Source of the DNA: an uncultured Gammaproteobacteria bacterium
GTDB lineage: Bacteria; Pseudomonadota; Gammaproteobacteria; Arenicellales; JAANXG01
Reading direction: 5' to 3'
NCBI GenBank assembly: GCA_947258975.1
Contig: CAMYKK010000039.1
Span: forward strand, 1 to 33,780
DNA length: 33,780 bases
Part shown: positions 24,814 to 33,500 of the stretch, piece after piece
Position numbering within the stretch: the stretch's first letter is position 1
Layout: the number at the start of each line of letters is the position of its first letter
Notes under the pieces: model-generated
The model's input: the letters and a program-made list of their open reading frames with translations, nothing else
What the model was told of the DNA's origin: nothing
Database searches by the model: none
Program-made: the position numbers and the translations under genes

Positions 24814-25258
24814 CCGCGCTCAATTCTACATCTAATCACGCATGAGAACCCGACAAGTCAGGGTACCAGACGTATATTAATAGTTCCTTAATGTGACGTG
24901 GAATAAACGCCTGATCTCGCCGGCAATTCACTGCACCAAAATAAGCATCGATGGCTTCAGCAGATATTAAGCATCACTACCCAAACTTGCATGCGCAGGA
25001 TATACAACAATCATCTTGTGTGCGTGGATGGGCCACAAGGTGTCAGAAGGAGGAAGCCGTCAAAAAATCGGACATAGATAATAAAACAGAAAACGATTCT
25101 AGCGAGTCCAATTGCGCTGACTTGTGTGCCCGCGGCACTTGGTGTTATCCGCATCGTTGTGGATAATTCAAGAAACATGCATCCGTTGGAGTTCACGCCT
25201 GCCTGATCAATGGTTCGGTTCCACAGAAACGCCGTCGACTTGTTGCTATATTGCCTGC
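24814..25258. other. Divergent intergenic region, regulator pair and LbtU-like gene
   Basis: No gene recognised in these ~445 bases. It must contain the leftward promoter for the two-component pair and the rightward promoter for the porin gene. The bases just after 24814 are AT-rich (TATATTAATAGTTCC near 24872), but I cannot assign boxes with confidence. Confidence 0.4.
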
Positions 25259-26413
25259 ATGAGCACCCGAGAGACCAATGACCTGTCGATCGACAATAGC
25301 TGGAACCGCGCGACAACACCCCTTCTCACTCTCATCCGCTGTGCAGGGTGGTTACGGCTCCTAAGCGTCGTATTGATTGGTGCCGTATCTATACCCCCTT
25401 CTTTGGGCGCGACCGTTGACGATGAGTCCGTTCGGCTCTACCGCACGCGAGCAGAAAAACGCGAAGTCGGCTTACACACGCCGTTGACACCCTGGCTCAC
25501 TCTTTCCGGATTGGTCGAGTTGGAGTGGAACAAGGATCGTTTCTCCGTGGCTCGCAGTGCCGATGTCACCCGTAAAGAGGATCGCGCGATGAAAGTTCAA
25601 ACGGGGTTGATTGCGACGCCCGCGGAGAACGTACGGGCTGAGTTGATCCTCGAATACGATACCGACACCGATCGAGTCAAAACCGAGGAATTCACCGTGC
25701 GCCTGGAATCAGATCCGTGGGAATTTGTCATCGGCAAGCAGTACCTGCCGTTTGGGGAATATTTTAGCCGCTTCGTTACCGACCCGCTGATCGAGTTTGG
25801 CGAGACCCGTGAGGCGGCAGCGACGCTGACTTATGATTTCAGCGACCGGTTGGATCTCTCGATGTCCGTCTATCATGGCGCGGCCGGCGCGCTCGATCGC
25901 AACAACCGCGGTCTGGATTGGACATTCGCGATGGCGGCGTGGGCACACCGCAATGTTGCGCTGGGCCTCAGCTATCAGACCGATCTGGCCGATGCCGACA
26001 GCCGTTTGCTGGCCGACAACGACGACCGCTTTGTCCGCAAGGTGCCGGGCTTGAGCGGATACATCTTATGGATCGAAGATAACTTCGAGCTGACCTTGGA
26101 AGCGCTCGGTGCGACACGATCCTTTAGTGATTTCGAGGACGATCGCGATCAACCCTGGGCTTGGAACTTGGAACTTGGGCTGTTTCCACATCCTCGCGTC
26201 GACTTGGCGCTGCGTGTCGAAGGCAGTCGCGAGTTGGAAGACGAACCGCACCTACAGTACGGTGTCGCCGCCACCTTCCTCGCGCATCGCTACGTCACCT
26301 TGACGTTCGAGATTCTGCACGGGCGCTTCCATGACGACCTCGCCAGCGACGATGACGGTAATCCACTCGATCATGTCAATCGCTTCGGCGCGCAATTATC
26401 CGTTGCCTTTTAG
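25259..26413 (+). CDS. LbtU-family-like outer-membrane porin
   Basis: About 384 residues from the ATG at 25259; a longer frame adds an unlikely N-terminus. After a long polar leader comes a signal-peptide core LRLLSVVLIGAVSIPPSLGA. The mature protein begins with an acidic, tyrosine-rich stretch and a short helix VRLYRTRAEKREVGL. It then shows alternating amphipathic strands typical of a beta-barrel (LTLSGLVELEW, VRAELILEYD, FTVRLESD, WEFVIGKQYLPFGEYF, LEFGET-like IEFGETREAAATLTYDF) and ends in aromatic Phe (LSVAF), the outer-membrane sorting signal. It resembles the LbtU family of siderophore-linked porins; iron transport is not proved. It lies beside a two-component pair that could regulate it. 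Confidence 0.72.
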   Translation: MSTRETNDLSIDNSWNRATTPLLTLIRCAGWLRLLSVVLIGAVSIPPSLGATVDDESVRLYRTRAEKREVGLHTPLTPWLTLSGLVELEWNKDRFSVARSADVTRKEDRAMKVQTGLIATPAENVRAELILEYDTDTDRVKTEEFTVRLESDPWEFVIGKQYLPFGEYFSRFVTDPLIEFGETREAAATLTYDFSDRLDLSMSVYHGAAGALDRNNRGLDWTFAMAAWAHRNVALGLSYQTDLADADSRLLADNDDRFVRKVPGLSGYILWIEDNFELTLEALGATRSFSDFEDDRDQPWAWNLELGLFPHPRVDLALRVEGSRELEDEPHLQYGVAATFLAHRYVTLTFEILHGRFHDDLASDDDGNPLDHVNRFGAQLSVAF

Positions 26414-26721
26414 CGCCAAATTGATGTAACGATCGTGAATCACGACATCGCCGGCTTGGGTGGCGAATTCAAGACCGCGCATCTCCGCGCTGGCGACTTC
26501 GCAAACACCACCGGACACCGGCACTGGTGCCGGGCGCCGCGGGTTTTGTTGAGTTTTATATGACTTGCGTCAATGCAGCGCAAATTGAGACCTGCCAATT
26601 TGTTCACTGTATTGAGAATCTATGTGAAATGGTCGATACAGGCCAAACGCGTGAATCCTCAGCGCGACAATAATTTCCTTGCTATCCTTTACGCAAGTTC
26701 ATTCGCAACAACAACAAAACC
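26414..26721. other. Intergenic region before the haem-sensor kinase, with an inverted repeat
   Basis: No gene seen. The inverted repeat TTGCG-N9-CGCAA at 26565-26583 resembles in layout (but not in exact bases) the FNR/DNR-type dyad TTGAT-N4-ATCAA and could be a regulator site for the kinase gene. A GC-rich hairpin CCGGCAC/GTGCCGG lies near 26517-26533. Confidence 0.4.
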
Positions 26722-28359
26722 ATGGGTCCGAAAACCCTAAAGCTGAAAGTGGGTCTTTACTTGGCGATCGCCCTGACGTTGGCCATGGTGGCGTTTGTTG
26801 TGCTGGTAGTGCGGCACCACCGCGCCCACCTGCTGGATGGAGCGATCAGCCACGTCACACAACTTTCCGAAGTGGTCACCAAGAGCACGCGTTTCGCCAT
26901 GCTGCAGAATCAACCGTCCTACGTGCACCGGATCATCGAGGACGTCGGCAGTCAAGAGGGAATCGTTAAGATCAGGATAATGAGCAAGGAAGGAACGATC
27001 ATCCATTCGAGCTTTCCCGAGGAATTTGGGCTGCAGGTGGATACAAAGGCGGAGGCATGCTTTCACTGCCACGAGAGCGAGACGCCACTGGCGCAGATCC
27101 CCAAGCACAAGCGGGCGCGTATTTTTGAGGATTCGAACGGGGCCAGATTGCTGGGCAGCATGGAGGTAATCCGCAACGAACCGTCGTGTTACACGGCCAG
27201 TTGCCACGTGCACAGCCAGGACCAAACGGTGCTTGGGGTGTTAGATATTGTCTATTCCCTGGATGAGATCGACCACAAGGCGTGGGCCGACACCCTCACT
27301 ATCGCCGGTTTTGCCGTCGGATTCGTAATCATCGCCTCCCTTTTCGTGAGTTTTTTTGTGCATCGCATTGTCTATGTACCGTTGCGCGACCTTGAGTCCG
27401 GCGCCGACCGGCTGGCATCGGGCAATCTGCAACAGCCGATTCCGGTGCGCAGCATGGACGAGTTTGGTCAGCTGGCCATCTCTTTTAACGCCATGACGAA
27501 CGCGTTGAGCAAGTCCCAGAACGAATTACAGGAGTGGGGCCAAACCCTGGAAAACAAGGTGCAGGAAAAGACCAAGGAATTGCAGGCCGCCGAGGCCGAA
27601 TCCGTGCATCGAGAAAAACTGGCTTCCGTCGGGCTGCTCGCGGCCGGCATCGCCCATGAGCTGAACAACCCCTTGACCGGTGTCCTTACCTTCTCCACCT
27701 TGGTACGTGAAAAGATGGCCGAAGGAAGCCGGGAAGCGGAAGACCTGGACCTGGTCATCCGTGAAACCAATAGGTGCGCCACCATCATTCGCAGACTGCT
27801 GGATTTCGCGCGCGAGAAGACCCCGGAGAAGAAATTCGCCAACCTCAATACGATCATCGAGGATACGGAGCAGTTCATGCGACGGCCGGCGTATTTTGAT
27901 GATATCGAGATCACCATGGACCTCGATCTAGACCTGCCGCAGATCTGGCTCGACGAGGATTTGATCAAGCAGGTCATCATGAACATTCTCGTCAACGCCC
28001 AACAGGCCATCGAGGGCTCCGGGCGCATTACGATCCGCAGCCGTGTTGTGCCGGAGGCGACGAGCCCCGAGCTGAGTCCCGGACCCATGGTGGAGATATC
28101 GATCACCGACACCGGATGTGGCATCTCGGACAAAGATCAGCAGCGGATTTTCGATCCCTTCTTCACCTCGAAGGGCGTGGGGCAGGGAACGGGGCTGGGA
28201 TTGTCCGTCAGCCATGGTATCGTCAGGGCCCACGGGGGGACGATCGAGGTGGACAGCAAGGTCGGAGAAGGATCCACCTTCCGGATCTACCTGCCCCTTG
28301 AGACGCAAGACACCGAAGTAACGAGTATTGAATATGAGCGGCAAGATACTGGTAGTTGA
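26722..28359 (+). CDS. Membrane sensor histidine kinase with c-type haem-binding periplasmic domain
   Basis: A 545-residue kinase. Membrane segment 1 is at ~11-30 and a periplasmic sensor at ~31-190. The sensor carries two haem-attachment motifs, CFHCH at 113-117 (CXXCH) and CYTASCH at 156-162 (CX4CH), followed by SQDQTVLGVLDIVYSL. Membrane segment 2 is at ~192-213, then HAMP (~214-265), a coiled coil, and HisKA with AAGIAHELNNPLTGVL (His312). The C-terminal HATPase has LVNAQQAIEGSG (N box), ITDTGCGISDKDQQRIFDPFF and GTGLGLSVSHGIV. Its gene overlaps the sigma-54 response regulator by 26 bp, so they are a cognate pair. Redox state, or a gas or small ligand at the haem, would be the signal; this is inference from the motifs. 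Confidence 0.88.
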   Translation: MGPKTLKLKVGLYLAIALTLAMVAFVVLVVRHHRAHLLDGAISHVTQLSEVVTKSTRFAMLQNQPSYVHRIIEDVGSQEGIVKIRIMSKEGTIIHSSFPEEFGLQVDTKAEACFHCHESETPLAQIPKHKRARIFEDSNGARLLGSMEVIRNEPSCYTASCHVHSQDQTVLGVLDIVYSLDEIDHKAWADTLTIAGFAVGFVIIASLFVSFFVHRIVYVPLRDLESGADRLASGNLQQPIPVRSMDEFGQLAISFNAMTNALSKSQNELQEWGQTLENKVQEKTKELQAAEAESVHREKLASVGLLAAGIAHELNNPLTGVLTFSTLVREKMAEGSREAEDLDLVIRETNRCATIIRRLLDFAREKTPEKKFANLNTIIEDTEQFMRRPAYFDDIEITMDLDLDLPQIWLDEDLIKQVIMNILVNAQQAIEGSGRITIRSRVVPEATSPELSPGPMVEISITDTGCGISDKDQQRIFDPFFTSKGVGQGTGLGLSVSHGIVRAHGGTIEVDSKVGEGSTFRIYLPLETQDTEVTSIEYERQDTGS

Positions 28360-29764
28360 CGACGAGGAGATCGTTGTAAGAAGTTGCCTGCGCATTCTCG
28401 GCGAGACTGATTATGAGGTCGACGTGGCGAGAAGTGGTTCGGCGGCGCTGCAGCAAATGGATGAGACGCACTATGACGTGCTCGTTCTTGACATCATGAT
28501 GCCGAAGATGGATGGGCTGGAAGTGCTGCAGAGGGTGAAAGAGGCTCACCCGGACGTCGACGTCATCATGGTCACGGGATTGTCCGAAATCGAAACTGCG
28601 GTGCAATCCATGAAGTTAGGGGCCCTCGACTATCTGCCCAAACCCTTCAACCCGGACGCGCTCACGCTCGTGGTCGAGCGCGCATTCGAGAAGCGGCGTC
28701 TGCAACAGGAAAATCTCAACCTCAAGAGCGAGGTGAGCTCCAAGTATCGTTTCGAAAATATCATCGGCTCCAGCCCGCAGATGCAGAACGTGTACCGTCT
28801 GGTTGCAAAGTGCGCGCCCACCAACAGCACGGTGCTGCTCAGAGGGGAGAGCGGAACCGGCAAGGAGTTGATAGCCCGCGCCATCCACTACAATAGCCTT
28901 CGCAAAGACAAGGCCTTTGTCCCGATCGACTGTGGATCGCTGAGTGAACAACTGCTGGAGAGCGAGTTGTTTGGCCACGTCAAGGGTTCATTCACCGGCG
29001 CGGTGGCAAACAAGCAGGGGCTATTCGAGGTCGCAGATGGGGGCACACTGTTTCTGGATGAAATAGGAAATATTTCCTTGTCCACCCAGGCGAAGCTTCT
29101 GCGCATTATCCAAGAGCGGGAATTCAAAGCGGTGGGGGATACCCGGATTCGGGCCGCCAATATCAGGCTGATCAGCGCCACCAACAGAGATCTCAAGGCG
29201 ATGGTGGCCGAGGGATCATTTCGTGAAGATCTCTACTACCGCCTCAATATCTTTCCCATCGAGATACCACCGTTGCGGAATCGCCGGGAAGACATTCCGG
29301 CCCTTGCATTTCATTTTCTCAAGCTGTTCGGTGAGGAGTTGGGTAAGGAAATGGTTGAATTCTCGGTGGAGGCGATGAATATGCTCGTGAACTACAACTG
29401 GCCGGGGAATGTCAGGGAGCTGGAAAATACGATACACCGCGCAGTGATCCTCGCCACCGACAAGGTCATCCGCCAGGGTCACCTGGTAACGATTATCGAC
29501 ATGGGAGCGGCGCTCGATTCCCATGTGCCGAAGACAAGCGATGAGCTCAAGCAGGTCAAAAAGCTTGCGCGAGAAAAATCGGTGAAAAATATCGAGAAGC
29601 TGTTCGTACTCGAAGCACTGAAAAGAAACGAATGGAACGTTACCAAGAGCGCCGAGGAAACCGGCATGCAGCGTACCAACTTCCAGGCGCTGATGAAGAA
29701 ATACGATATCCGGATAAGAGGGGGGGAGCGGGATTCCAGCGAAGTGGAATCCACCGGTTCCTAG
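28334..29764 (+). CDS. NtrC-family sigma-54-dependent response regulator
   Basis: A 476-residue protein; the ATG at 28334 (MSGKILVVDDEE) is preferred to a TTG two codons earlier. Receiver: Asp53 in VLVLDIMMPKMDG and YLPKPFNP. Central AAA+ domain: Walker A GESGTGKELIARAIH, the sigma-54 contact loop as GSFTGA (canonical GAFTGA with Ala to Ser), Walker B GGTLFLDEIG and sensor RLISATNRDL. The C-terminal Fis-type HTH is EALKRNEWNVTKSAEETGMQRTNFQALMKKY. It overlaps the haem-sensor kinase gene by 26 bp. The only strong -24/-12 promoter seen in the window lies upstream of the cytochrome operon, so that operon is its likely target. Confidence 0.92.
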   Translation: MSGKILVVDDEEIVVRSCLRILGETDYEVDVARSGSAALQQMDETHYDVLVLDIMMPKMDGLEVLQRVKEAHPDVDVIMVTGLSEIETAVQSMKLGALDYLPKPFNPDALTLVVERAFEKRRLQQENLNLKSEVSSKYRFENIIGSSPQMQNVYRLVAKCAPTNSTVLLRGESGTGKELIARAIHYNSLRKDKAFVPIDCGSLSEQLLESELFGHVKGSFTGAVANKQGLFEVADGGTLFLDEIGNISLSTQAKLLRIIQEREFKAVGDTRIRAANIRLISATNRDLKAMVAEGSFREDLYYRLNIFPIEIPPLRNRREDIPALAFHFLKLFGEELGKEMVEFSVEAMNMLVNYNWPGNVRELENTIHRAVILATDKVIRQGHLVTIIDMGAALDSHVPKTSDELKQVKKLAREKSVKNIEKLFVLEALKRNEWNVTKSAEETGMQRTNFQALMKKYDIRIRGGERDSSEVESTGS

Positions 29765-29772
29765 CAATCTTT

Positions 29773-29817
29773 GGGAGCGGCATGTTGCCGCGATAGTCGC
29801 GACAAGAGGTCGCTCCC
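29773..29817. repeat. REP-like palindrome
   Basis: Outer arms GGGAGCG and CGCTCCC with an inner arm GCCGCGATAGTCGCGAC, just after the response regulator stop. A partial copy begins at 29839 (GAGCGGCACGTTGCCGCGA). Confidence 0.6.
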
Positions 29818-29879
29818 ACATCAGCACAATATCTTGGCGAGCGGCACGTTGCCGCGAAGATCTTGACACAGGTCCGCGT

Positions 29880-29929
29880 CTTGTGCTGCGCGTAGTCGCA
29901 AGTGCTTGTGCTGCGCGTAGTCGCAGTAC
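29880..29929 (+). repeat. Tandem pair of dispersed 21-bp repeats
   Basis: Two copies of CTTGTGCTGCGCGTAGTCGC plus A, at 29880-29900 and 29905-29925. The core CTGCG...CGCAG can form a short hairpin. A third copy with one mismatch lies at 33719-33739. Confidence 0.75.
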
Positions 29930-30043
29930 GGGGGCTGCCCGCTCGTCAGGGACGACGATACAAGCGAATTCGACACCCGAGAATGAAGCTGCCGCCTGCC
30001 CGGGGTGTCGTACCGGCGCCCCGGACAGGGTGGAGAGAACTAC

Positions 30044-30754
30044 TTAATGGATGTGCAGTGGAGATGGCGGCCCACTGATAGGTATCGATAATTTCTTTAC
30101 TTTGTCCTTATCTTGTTTTGCATGCGCCGGCTCTTCTTCCTCTACTTCTTCATATCCAGTAAACATTGCCTTGATGTGCGCCATTGCCGTGTGGCCAAGT
30201 GTCGCTAAATAGACGTGAATAAACAGAAAAAACGTAAAGAAAATGAGTATCAGGACGTGCACGGTATCCACAACCCGCACGCCGCCCAGCATCGTCACGA
30301 TTCCCGAAAAGCGTTCCACGTCCCAAAGCAGAATCCCCGTTGCGATCTGGATGGGAAGGATCAACAGCATGATGATCTGGTAAGAGACACTCTGTAATGG
30401 ATTGAACTTGTTGAAGGCAGTCATGCGGTGCGGATTCCGCGCACCTTTGAAAATACCCCACCCGTAATATTGGGCCTGACGGAAGCTGTCGCGATAGTAC
30501 TTTTTCGGGTTCAACTCGGGTTGATAGATCCTGATGTTGTCCGAAAACAGATAGAGGGACAACCAGACAAGCAAGTTGCCGAGCAGCAAAAATCCAAACC
30601 AATTATGCACGGTGACCGCGGCCTCTAAAGACATGACGTCGAACACCCCAAGGTATCTGATCTGCAGTCCGGTGAGGATCAACGCAATGACACTGCTGGC
30701 GTTGATCCAGTGCCAAATTCTGACTGGAAGTGGATGAATGTATATTTGTTTCAT
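30044..30754 (-). CDS. Membrane di-haem cytochrome b (hydrogenase / thiosulfate reductase cytochrome b type)
   Basis: A 236-residue protein with four predicted membrane helices (~12-32, ~50-70, ~125-145 and ~160-185). Candidate haem ligands are His in VRIWHWINASS, VHNWFGFLLLGN, DTVHVLILI and FLFIHVYLATLGH. This is the pattern of the cytochrome b subunits of NiFe hydrogenases and thiosulfate/tetrathionate-type reductases. The C-terminal tail (EEVEEEEPAHAKQDKDK) is charged and cytoplasmic-looking. It is encoded 13 bp after the nine-haem cytochrome gene and probably exchanges electrons between quinone and that cytochrome. Confidence 0.85.
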   Translation of the reverse strand: MKQIYIHPLPVRIWHWINASSVIALILTGLQIRYLGVFDVMSLEAAVTVHNWFGFLLLGNLLVWLSLYLFSDNIRIYQPELNPKKYYRDSFRQAQYYGWGIFKGARNPHRMTAFNKFNPLQSVSYQIIMLLILPIQIATGILLWDVERFSGIVTMLGGVRVVDTVHVLILIFFTFFLFIHVYLATLGHTAMAHIKAMFTGYEEVEEEEPAHAKQDKDKVKKLSIPISGPPSPLHIH

Positions 30755-30767
30755 CGTTTGTCTCTCC

Positions 30768-32105
30768 TTATTTATCTTTCCTGAAAAATCTGCGCATCGT
30801 CAGGTGCACGATCGGCACCGAGGCACCGCCGACCAAAGCGAGGAGCAAGAGAATATCCAGCAATTTAATTCTTGTGCCACCCAAGGCGTAAAATCCACCC
30901 ACGGAATTTACCGACAGCGCGGAACTCAATACCTCTTTTTCAGCGTCGTAGCTCACCCGTTTACCGTCGGCACGAATCAGAGACACGGTGACGTTCTGAA
31001 ACGGTTCGGCGCCGGCGCGGTGACAGCTCTCGCAGTCCCTGAGTGCTTTCTCCTTCGACGCCATTTGATGGGCCTGTTCTCCGGTCGCGACTTCCATGCG
31101 ACCCCTTAGGGTCACTTCCGCCGCCATACCATCGCGGTTGATTCCGCGCACCAGACTCCATAATTCTTTCGCGTCCAGACCATCCTCGCTCGACTTCCTC
31201 AGACCGGGCAGATCGCCCAACCGCGGCGCGATCTCGTTCTCGGAAAGTGGGCGCTGGGCCACACTGTCGAAAAGCATAAGGTCAACCCGGCGCCGCGCCG
31301 CCGGTGCATGGCAAGCGGGGCACGACACCGCCTGCAGATGCAGTCCGGCATTCGGCAGCCACTCTTTGTGGGCAAGCTCCGCACCTTGGTGACAACCCAG
31401 GCATGCGTCTTTCAACCGGCCTTCGATTGATGCCACGTTGACGTCATGCGCACGATGGCAACCGGAGCAAATGGGCGCTTCGATATGTCCCAGCTTGCTC
31501 CGCGCCTGCCCATGCATGCTCTCGAGATAAGCGTCAAAGATATTTTCATGACAATTCTTGCAAGGGGCGCCGGTTAATGTTTCGTAGGCCGCTTTAGTTT
31601 TGACGTTGTGAGATCCATGACAATCGGTGCATACGGGAGCCGCCAGGTTGCCGGACTTCACCAATGAGGCATGAATACTTCCCTCATATTGAGCGGATTT
31701 GTCCCCGTGGCACTCATGACAAATCTTGGCCAATGCGACGGAGCGCTCGCGTTCGTTGGCGTATGGTTTTTTGTTCGTGCTCAGCGTGTGCGTGTTGAGG
31801 TTGATGTCCCGATGACAGTTCGTGCAACCGATCCAGTTATGCACTGACTTTGCGAACATCTCACCCGGTACGTGAAGGGGAAGCGTTTCACCGTTTTCCA
31901 GGGTCGTCGACAACCGCTCGAAGGAGTGGCATTTCAGGCACTCCCCGTCATCCGCCGATAGCGTGTCATCAGGAACGCTCGCCATGGCGGTGGATGCGAA
32001 CACTAAAAAAGCCCAAGAACTAAGAAAGGTTGCCACCGCCGGTCGCCAAAAATGCGTATGTGCTCCACTCGTTGGGTTTTTTCGTGTTCTGCTGGAAATT
32101 GTCAT
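30768..32105 (-). CDS. Periplasmic, membrane-anchored nine-haem cytochrome c
   Basis: A 445-residue protein with a signal peptide (FLSSWAFLVFASTAMA, cleavage near residue 43) and nine CXXCH motifs: CLKCH, CTNCH, CHECH, CTDCH, CKNCH, CSGCH, CLGCH, CPACH and CESCH. Most lie between residues 56 and 280 and the last at about 360. A C-terminal membrane segment (KLLDILLLLALVGGASVPIVHLTM) anchors it at the periplasmic face. Extra His residues (SIHASLV, ESMHGQA) suggest bis-His ligation of some haems. It is cotranscribed with cytochrome b and two receiver proteins. The likely job is electron transfer between the quinone pool (through cytochrome b) and a periplasmic or outer-membrane partner not present here. 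Confidence 0.92.
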   Translation of the reverse strand: MTISSRTRKNPTSGAHTHFWRPAVATFLSSWAFLVFASTAMASVPDDTLSADDGECLKCHSFERLSTTLENGETLPLHVPGEMFAKSVHNWIGCTNCHRDINLNTHTLSTNKKPYANERERSVALAKICHECHGDKSAQYEGSIHASLVKSGNLAAPVCTDCHGSHNVKTKAAYETLTGAPCKNCHENIFDAYLESMHGQARSKLGHIEAPICSGCHRAHDVNVASIEGRLKDACLGCHQGAELAHKEWLPNAGLHLQAVSCPACHAPAARRRVDLMLFDSVAQRPLSENEIAPRLGDLPGLRKSSEDGLDAKELWSLVRGINRDGMAAEVTLRGRMEVATGEQAHQMASKEKALRDCESCHRAGAEPFQNVTVSLIRADGKRVSYDAEKEVLSSALSVNSVGGFYALGGTRIKLLDILLLLALVGGASVPIVHLTMRRFFRKDK

Positions 32106-32224
32106 AGCTGCTTCCGCCGTTGTGTACTCTCCCGTTCTACCGGGAGGCTGTTTTGCCCCCCGGTGATTGGCTCGATCAAGGTTCGTGACACTTCCCTTTC
32201 AGCGAACATCGCTGCCGGGCTGCG

Positions 32225-32797
32225 CTACTTTTCCGACACCGATCGTCCGGTCAGCGCCTGAAAGCCGTACCATGCGAGCATGCCGAGACCGATGAACGGA
32301 AATGCCATGAAATAGGCCAGCCCGATGAACGGCGACGCGAAGAACAGGCCGATGTTCTTCAGGGTACGGCCGATGCTTCTCGGTGCGCTTGCCTCTTCTG
32401 CGACTTCGGGAACCTTTTCTTCGATAATTGATTTCCGGGTGATCCTTTCCATCACCTCCTCTAACGCCCCCGGTAAGAGAGGTTTGTGAAGAAAGTCCGC
32501 GACTCCCACCGCTGCTGCCGCGGCCTCGTTGGCAGGTGTGCCGTAACCAGTCACGACTACCACCGGCGTCCAAGGACTCTTTGCCTTGATACGCTGTGCA
32601 ACCTCAATACCGTCCATACCCGGCATCTTTATATCGGTGAAGACGACATCATGTTTTCCACCACTGAACTTATTGAGCGCTTCGTGGCCGTTCATTGCGG
32701 TACTAACGGCATATCCCTTTTCCGAGAGCACCCGGTCGAAACTCTGGCCAACCACCGCGTCATCGTCTACTACCAGAACTTTTGCTAAGGCTTGCAT
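32225..32797 (-). CDS. Receiver-domain protein with C-terminal hydrophobic (membrane-like) segments
   Basis: A 190-residue protein from the ATG at 32797, preceded by GGAGG at good spacing; an upstream start is less likely. The receiver domain (~5-125) has DDD at 11-13, phospho-acceptor Asp55 in VVFTDIKMPGMDG and the conserved Lys in FLHKPLLPG. After a short acidic linker (IIEEKVPEVAEEASAP) come two hydrophobic segments, FFASPFIGLAYFMAF and PFIGLGMLAWYGFQAL (~145-185), ending GRSVSEK. No DNA-binding or enzymatic output domain is present. Receivers with a membrane tail are rare, and I do not recognise a named family. It sits in the operon with the cytochromes, 119 bp upstream of the nine-haem gene, and may tether or modulate the cytochrome complex. 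Confidence 0.8.
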   Translation of the reverse strand: MQALAKVLVVDDDAVVGQSFDRVLSEKGYAVSTAMNGHEALNKFSGGKHDVVFTDIKMPGMDGIEVAQRIKAKSPWTPVVVVTGYGTPANEAAAAAVGVADFLHKPLLPGALEEVMERITRKSIIEEKVPEVAEEASAPRSIGRTLKNIGLFFASPFIGLAYFMAFPFIGLGMLAWYGFQALTGRSVSEK

Positions 32798-32829
32798 TAC
32801 TACCTCCTGGCCTCTGTTAAAGAAGCCAA

Positions 32830-33276
32830 CTAGTTTTCCCAAGGATATCGATACTTAAAACTTTCGCCGCCGTCGTAACCTGCTCGACAAGTTTGCAGGC
32901 TCCACTTCTTCTGCAGCATCGCTGCGTTCGCGGCTTTGATGACATCATCCGGGCCGACCGGCTTGGCGAGGTAATCGTAGGCGCCGAGCCGAACCGCCTC
33001 TTTGGCGGTTTCGATGGACGGGTAACCGGTAATGATGACCACCTGACTTTCGGGCCATCTCTCCTTAATGATCTTGAGCACCGACATGCCGTCCAAATCC
33101 GGCATGCGCAGATCGAGCAGTATCACGTCGAACGGTTGGCGCTCCATTGCGCGCAACGCCTCTTGTCCGTTCCAGGCCGCTTCCACATGGCAGTGCAGGC
33201 CTGCCAAGGTCCTGAGATGACTCATGCGTACCACTTCTTCGTCATCAACAATGAGGATGTTCGTTGTGTCGTACAT
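32830..33276 (-). CDS. Stand-alone receiver-domain response regulator
   Basis: A 148-residue protein; the ATG at 33276 follows GGAGG by five bases, which decides the start. It has NILIVDDEEVVRMSHL, phospho-acceptor Asp55 in VILLDLRMPDLDG, VIITGYPSIETAKEAVRLGAYDYLAKPVGPDDV and a short C-terminal tail YRYPWEN. There is no output domain, so it may serve as a phosphate sink, a CheY-like interaction partner, or a partner of the membrane-tailed receiver (32 bp downstream). It is the first gene of the operon behind the sigma-54 promoter. Confidence 0.9.
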   Translation of the reverse strand: MYDTTNILIVDDEEVVRMSHLRTLAGLHCHVEAAWNGQEALRAMERQPFDVILLDLRMPDLDGMSVLKIIKERWPESQVVIITGYPSIETAKEAVRLGAYDYLAKPVGPDDVIKAANAAMLQKKWSLQTCRAGYDGGESFKYRYPWEN

Positions 33277-33332
33277 GCAGACCTCCAAACCTTTGCCCAA
33301 TCGAATTATGTCCACTCTTGGCTAAGGTAGGT

Positions 33333-33348
33333 TGCAACCATCGTGCCA
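33333..33348 (-). promoter_or_regulatory. Consensus sigma-54 (-24/-12) promoter of the cytochrome operon
   Basis: On the minus strand TGGCACG-ATGG-TTGCA matches the sigma-54 consensus TGGCACG-N4-TTGC(A/T) at every conserved base. The spacing of GG and GC is correct. The expected start near 33323 gives a leader of about 47 nt to the ATG at 33276. A much weaker look-alike (TGTCACG-AACC-TTGAT) lies near 32174-32190. Confidence 0.85.
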
Positions 33349-33380
33349 ACTTTGATCCGGGCATCGAAAGATCGTTATTT

Positions 33381-33405
33381 TCCTAATGTTATTAATGAGT
33401 TAGGT
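33381..33405. promoter_or_regulatory. Candidate enhancer repeat, copy 1
   Basis: TCCTAATGTTATTAATGAGT plus TAGGT. About 17 of 25 bases match the copy at 33501-33525, including TCCTA, GTTAT and AGTTA. It lies about 33 bp upstream of the sigma-54 -24 element. Confidence 0.4.
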
Positions 33406-33500
33406 AAGGGCTGCGAATATGTCCTTGGCCCCCTGGGCGGCGTGCGGAAGGCCTCGAAGAACATTATTTTTATACAACCAGACCGCAGTGCGGATGGTTT

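Noticed and set aside
27468-28133. A 221-residue minus-strand frame opposite the haem-sensor kinase
   Set aside because: Shadow of a GC-rich kinase gene; Ser/Arg-rich composition typical of antisense frames.
29880-29929. CRISPR array
   Set aside because: Only two adjacent copies separated by 4 bp, no spacers of regular length and no cas genes.
32174-32190. Second sigma-54 promoter before the nine-haem gene
   Set aside because: TGTCACG-N4-TTGAT lacks both the GG at -24 and the GC at -12 that are nearly invariant.
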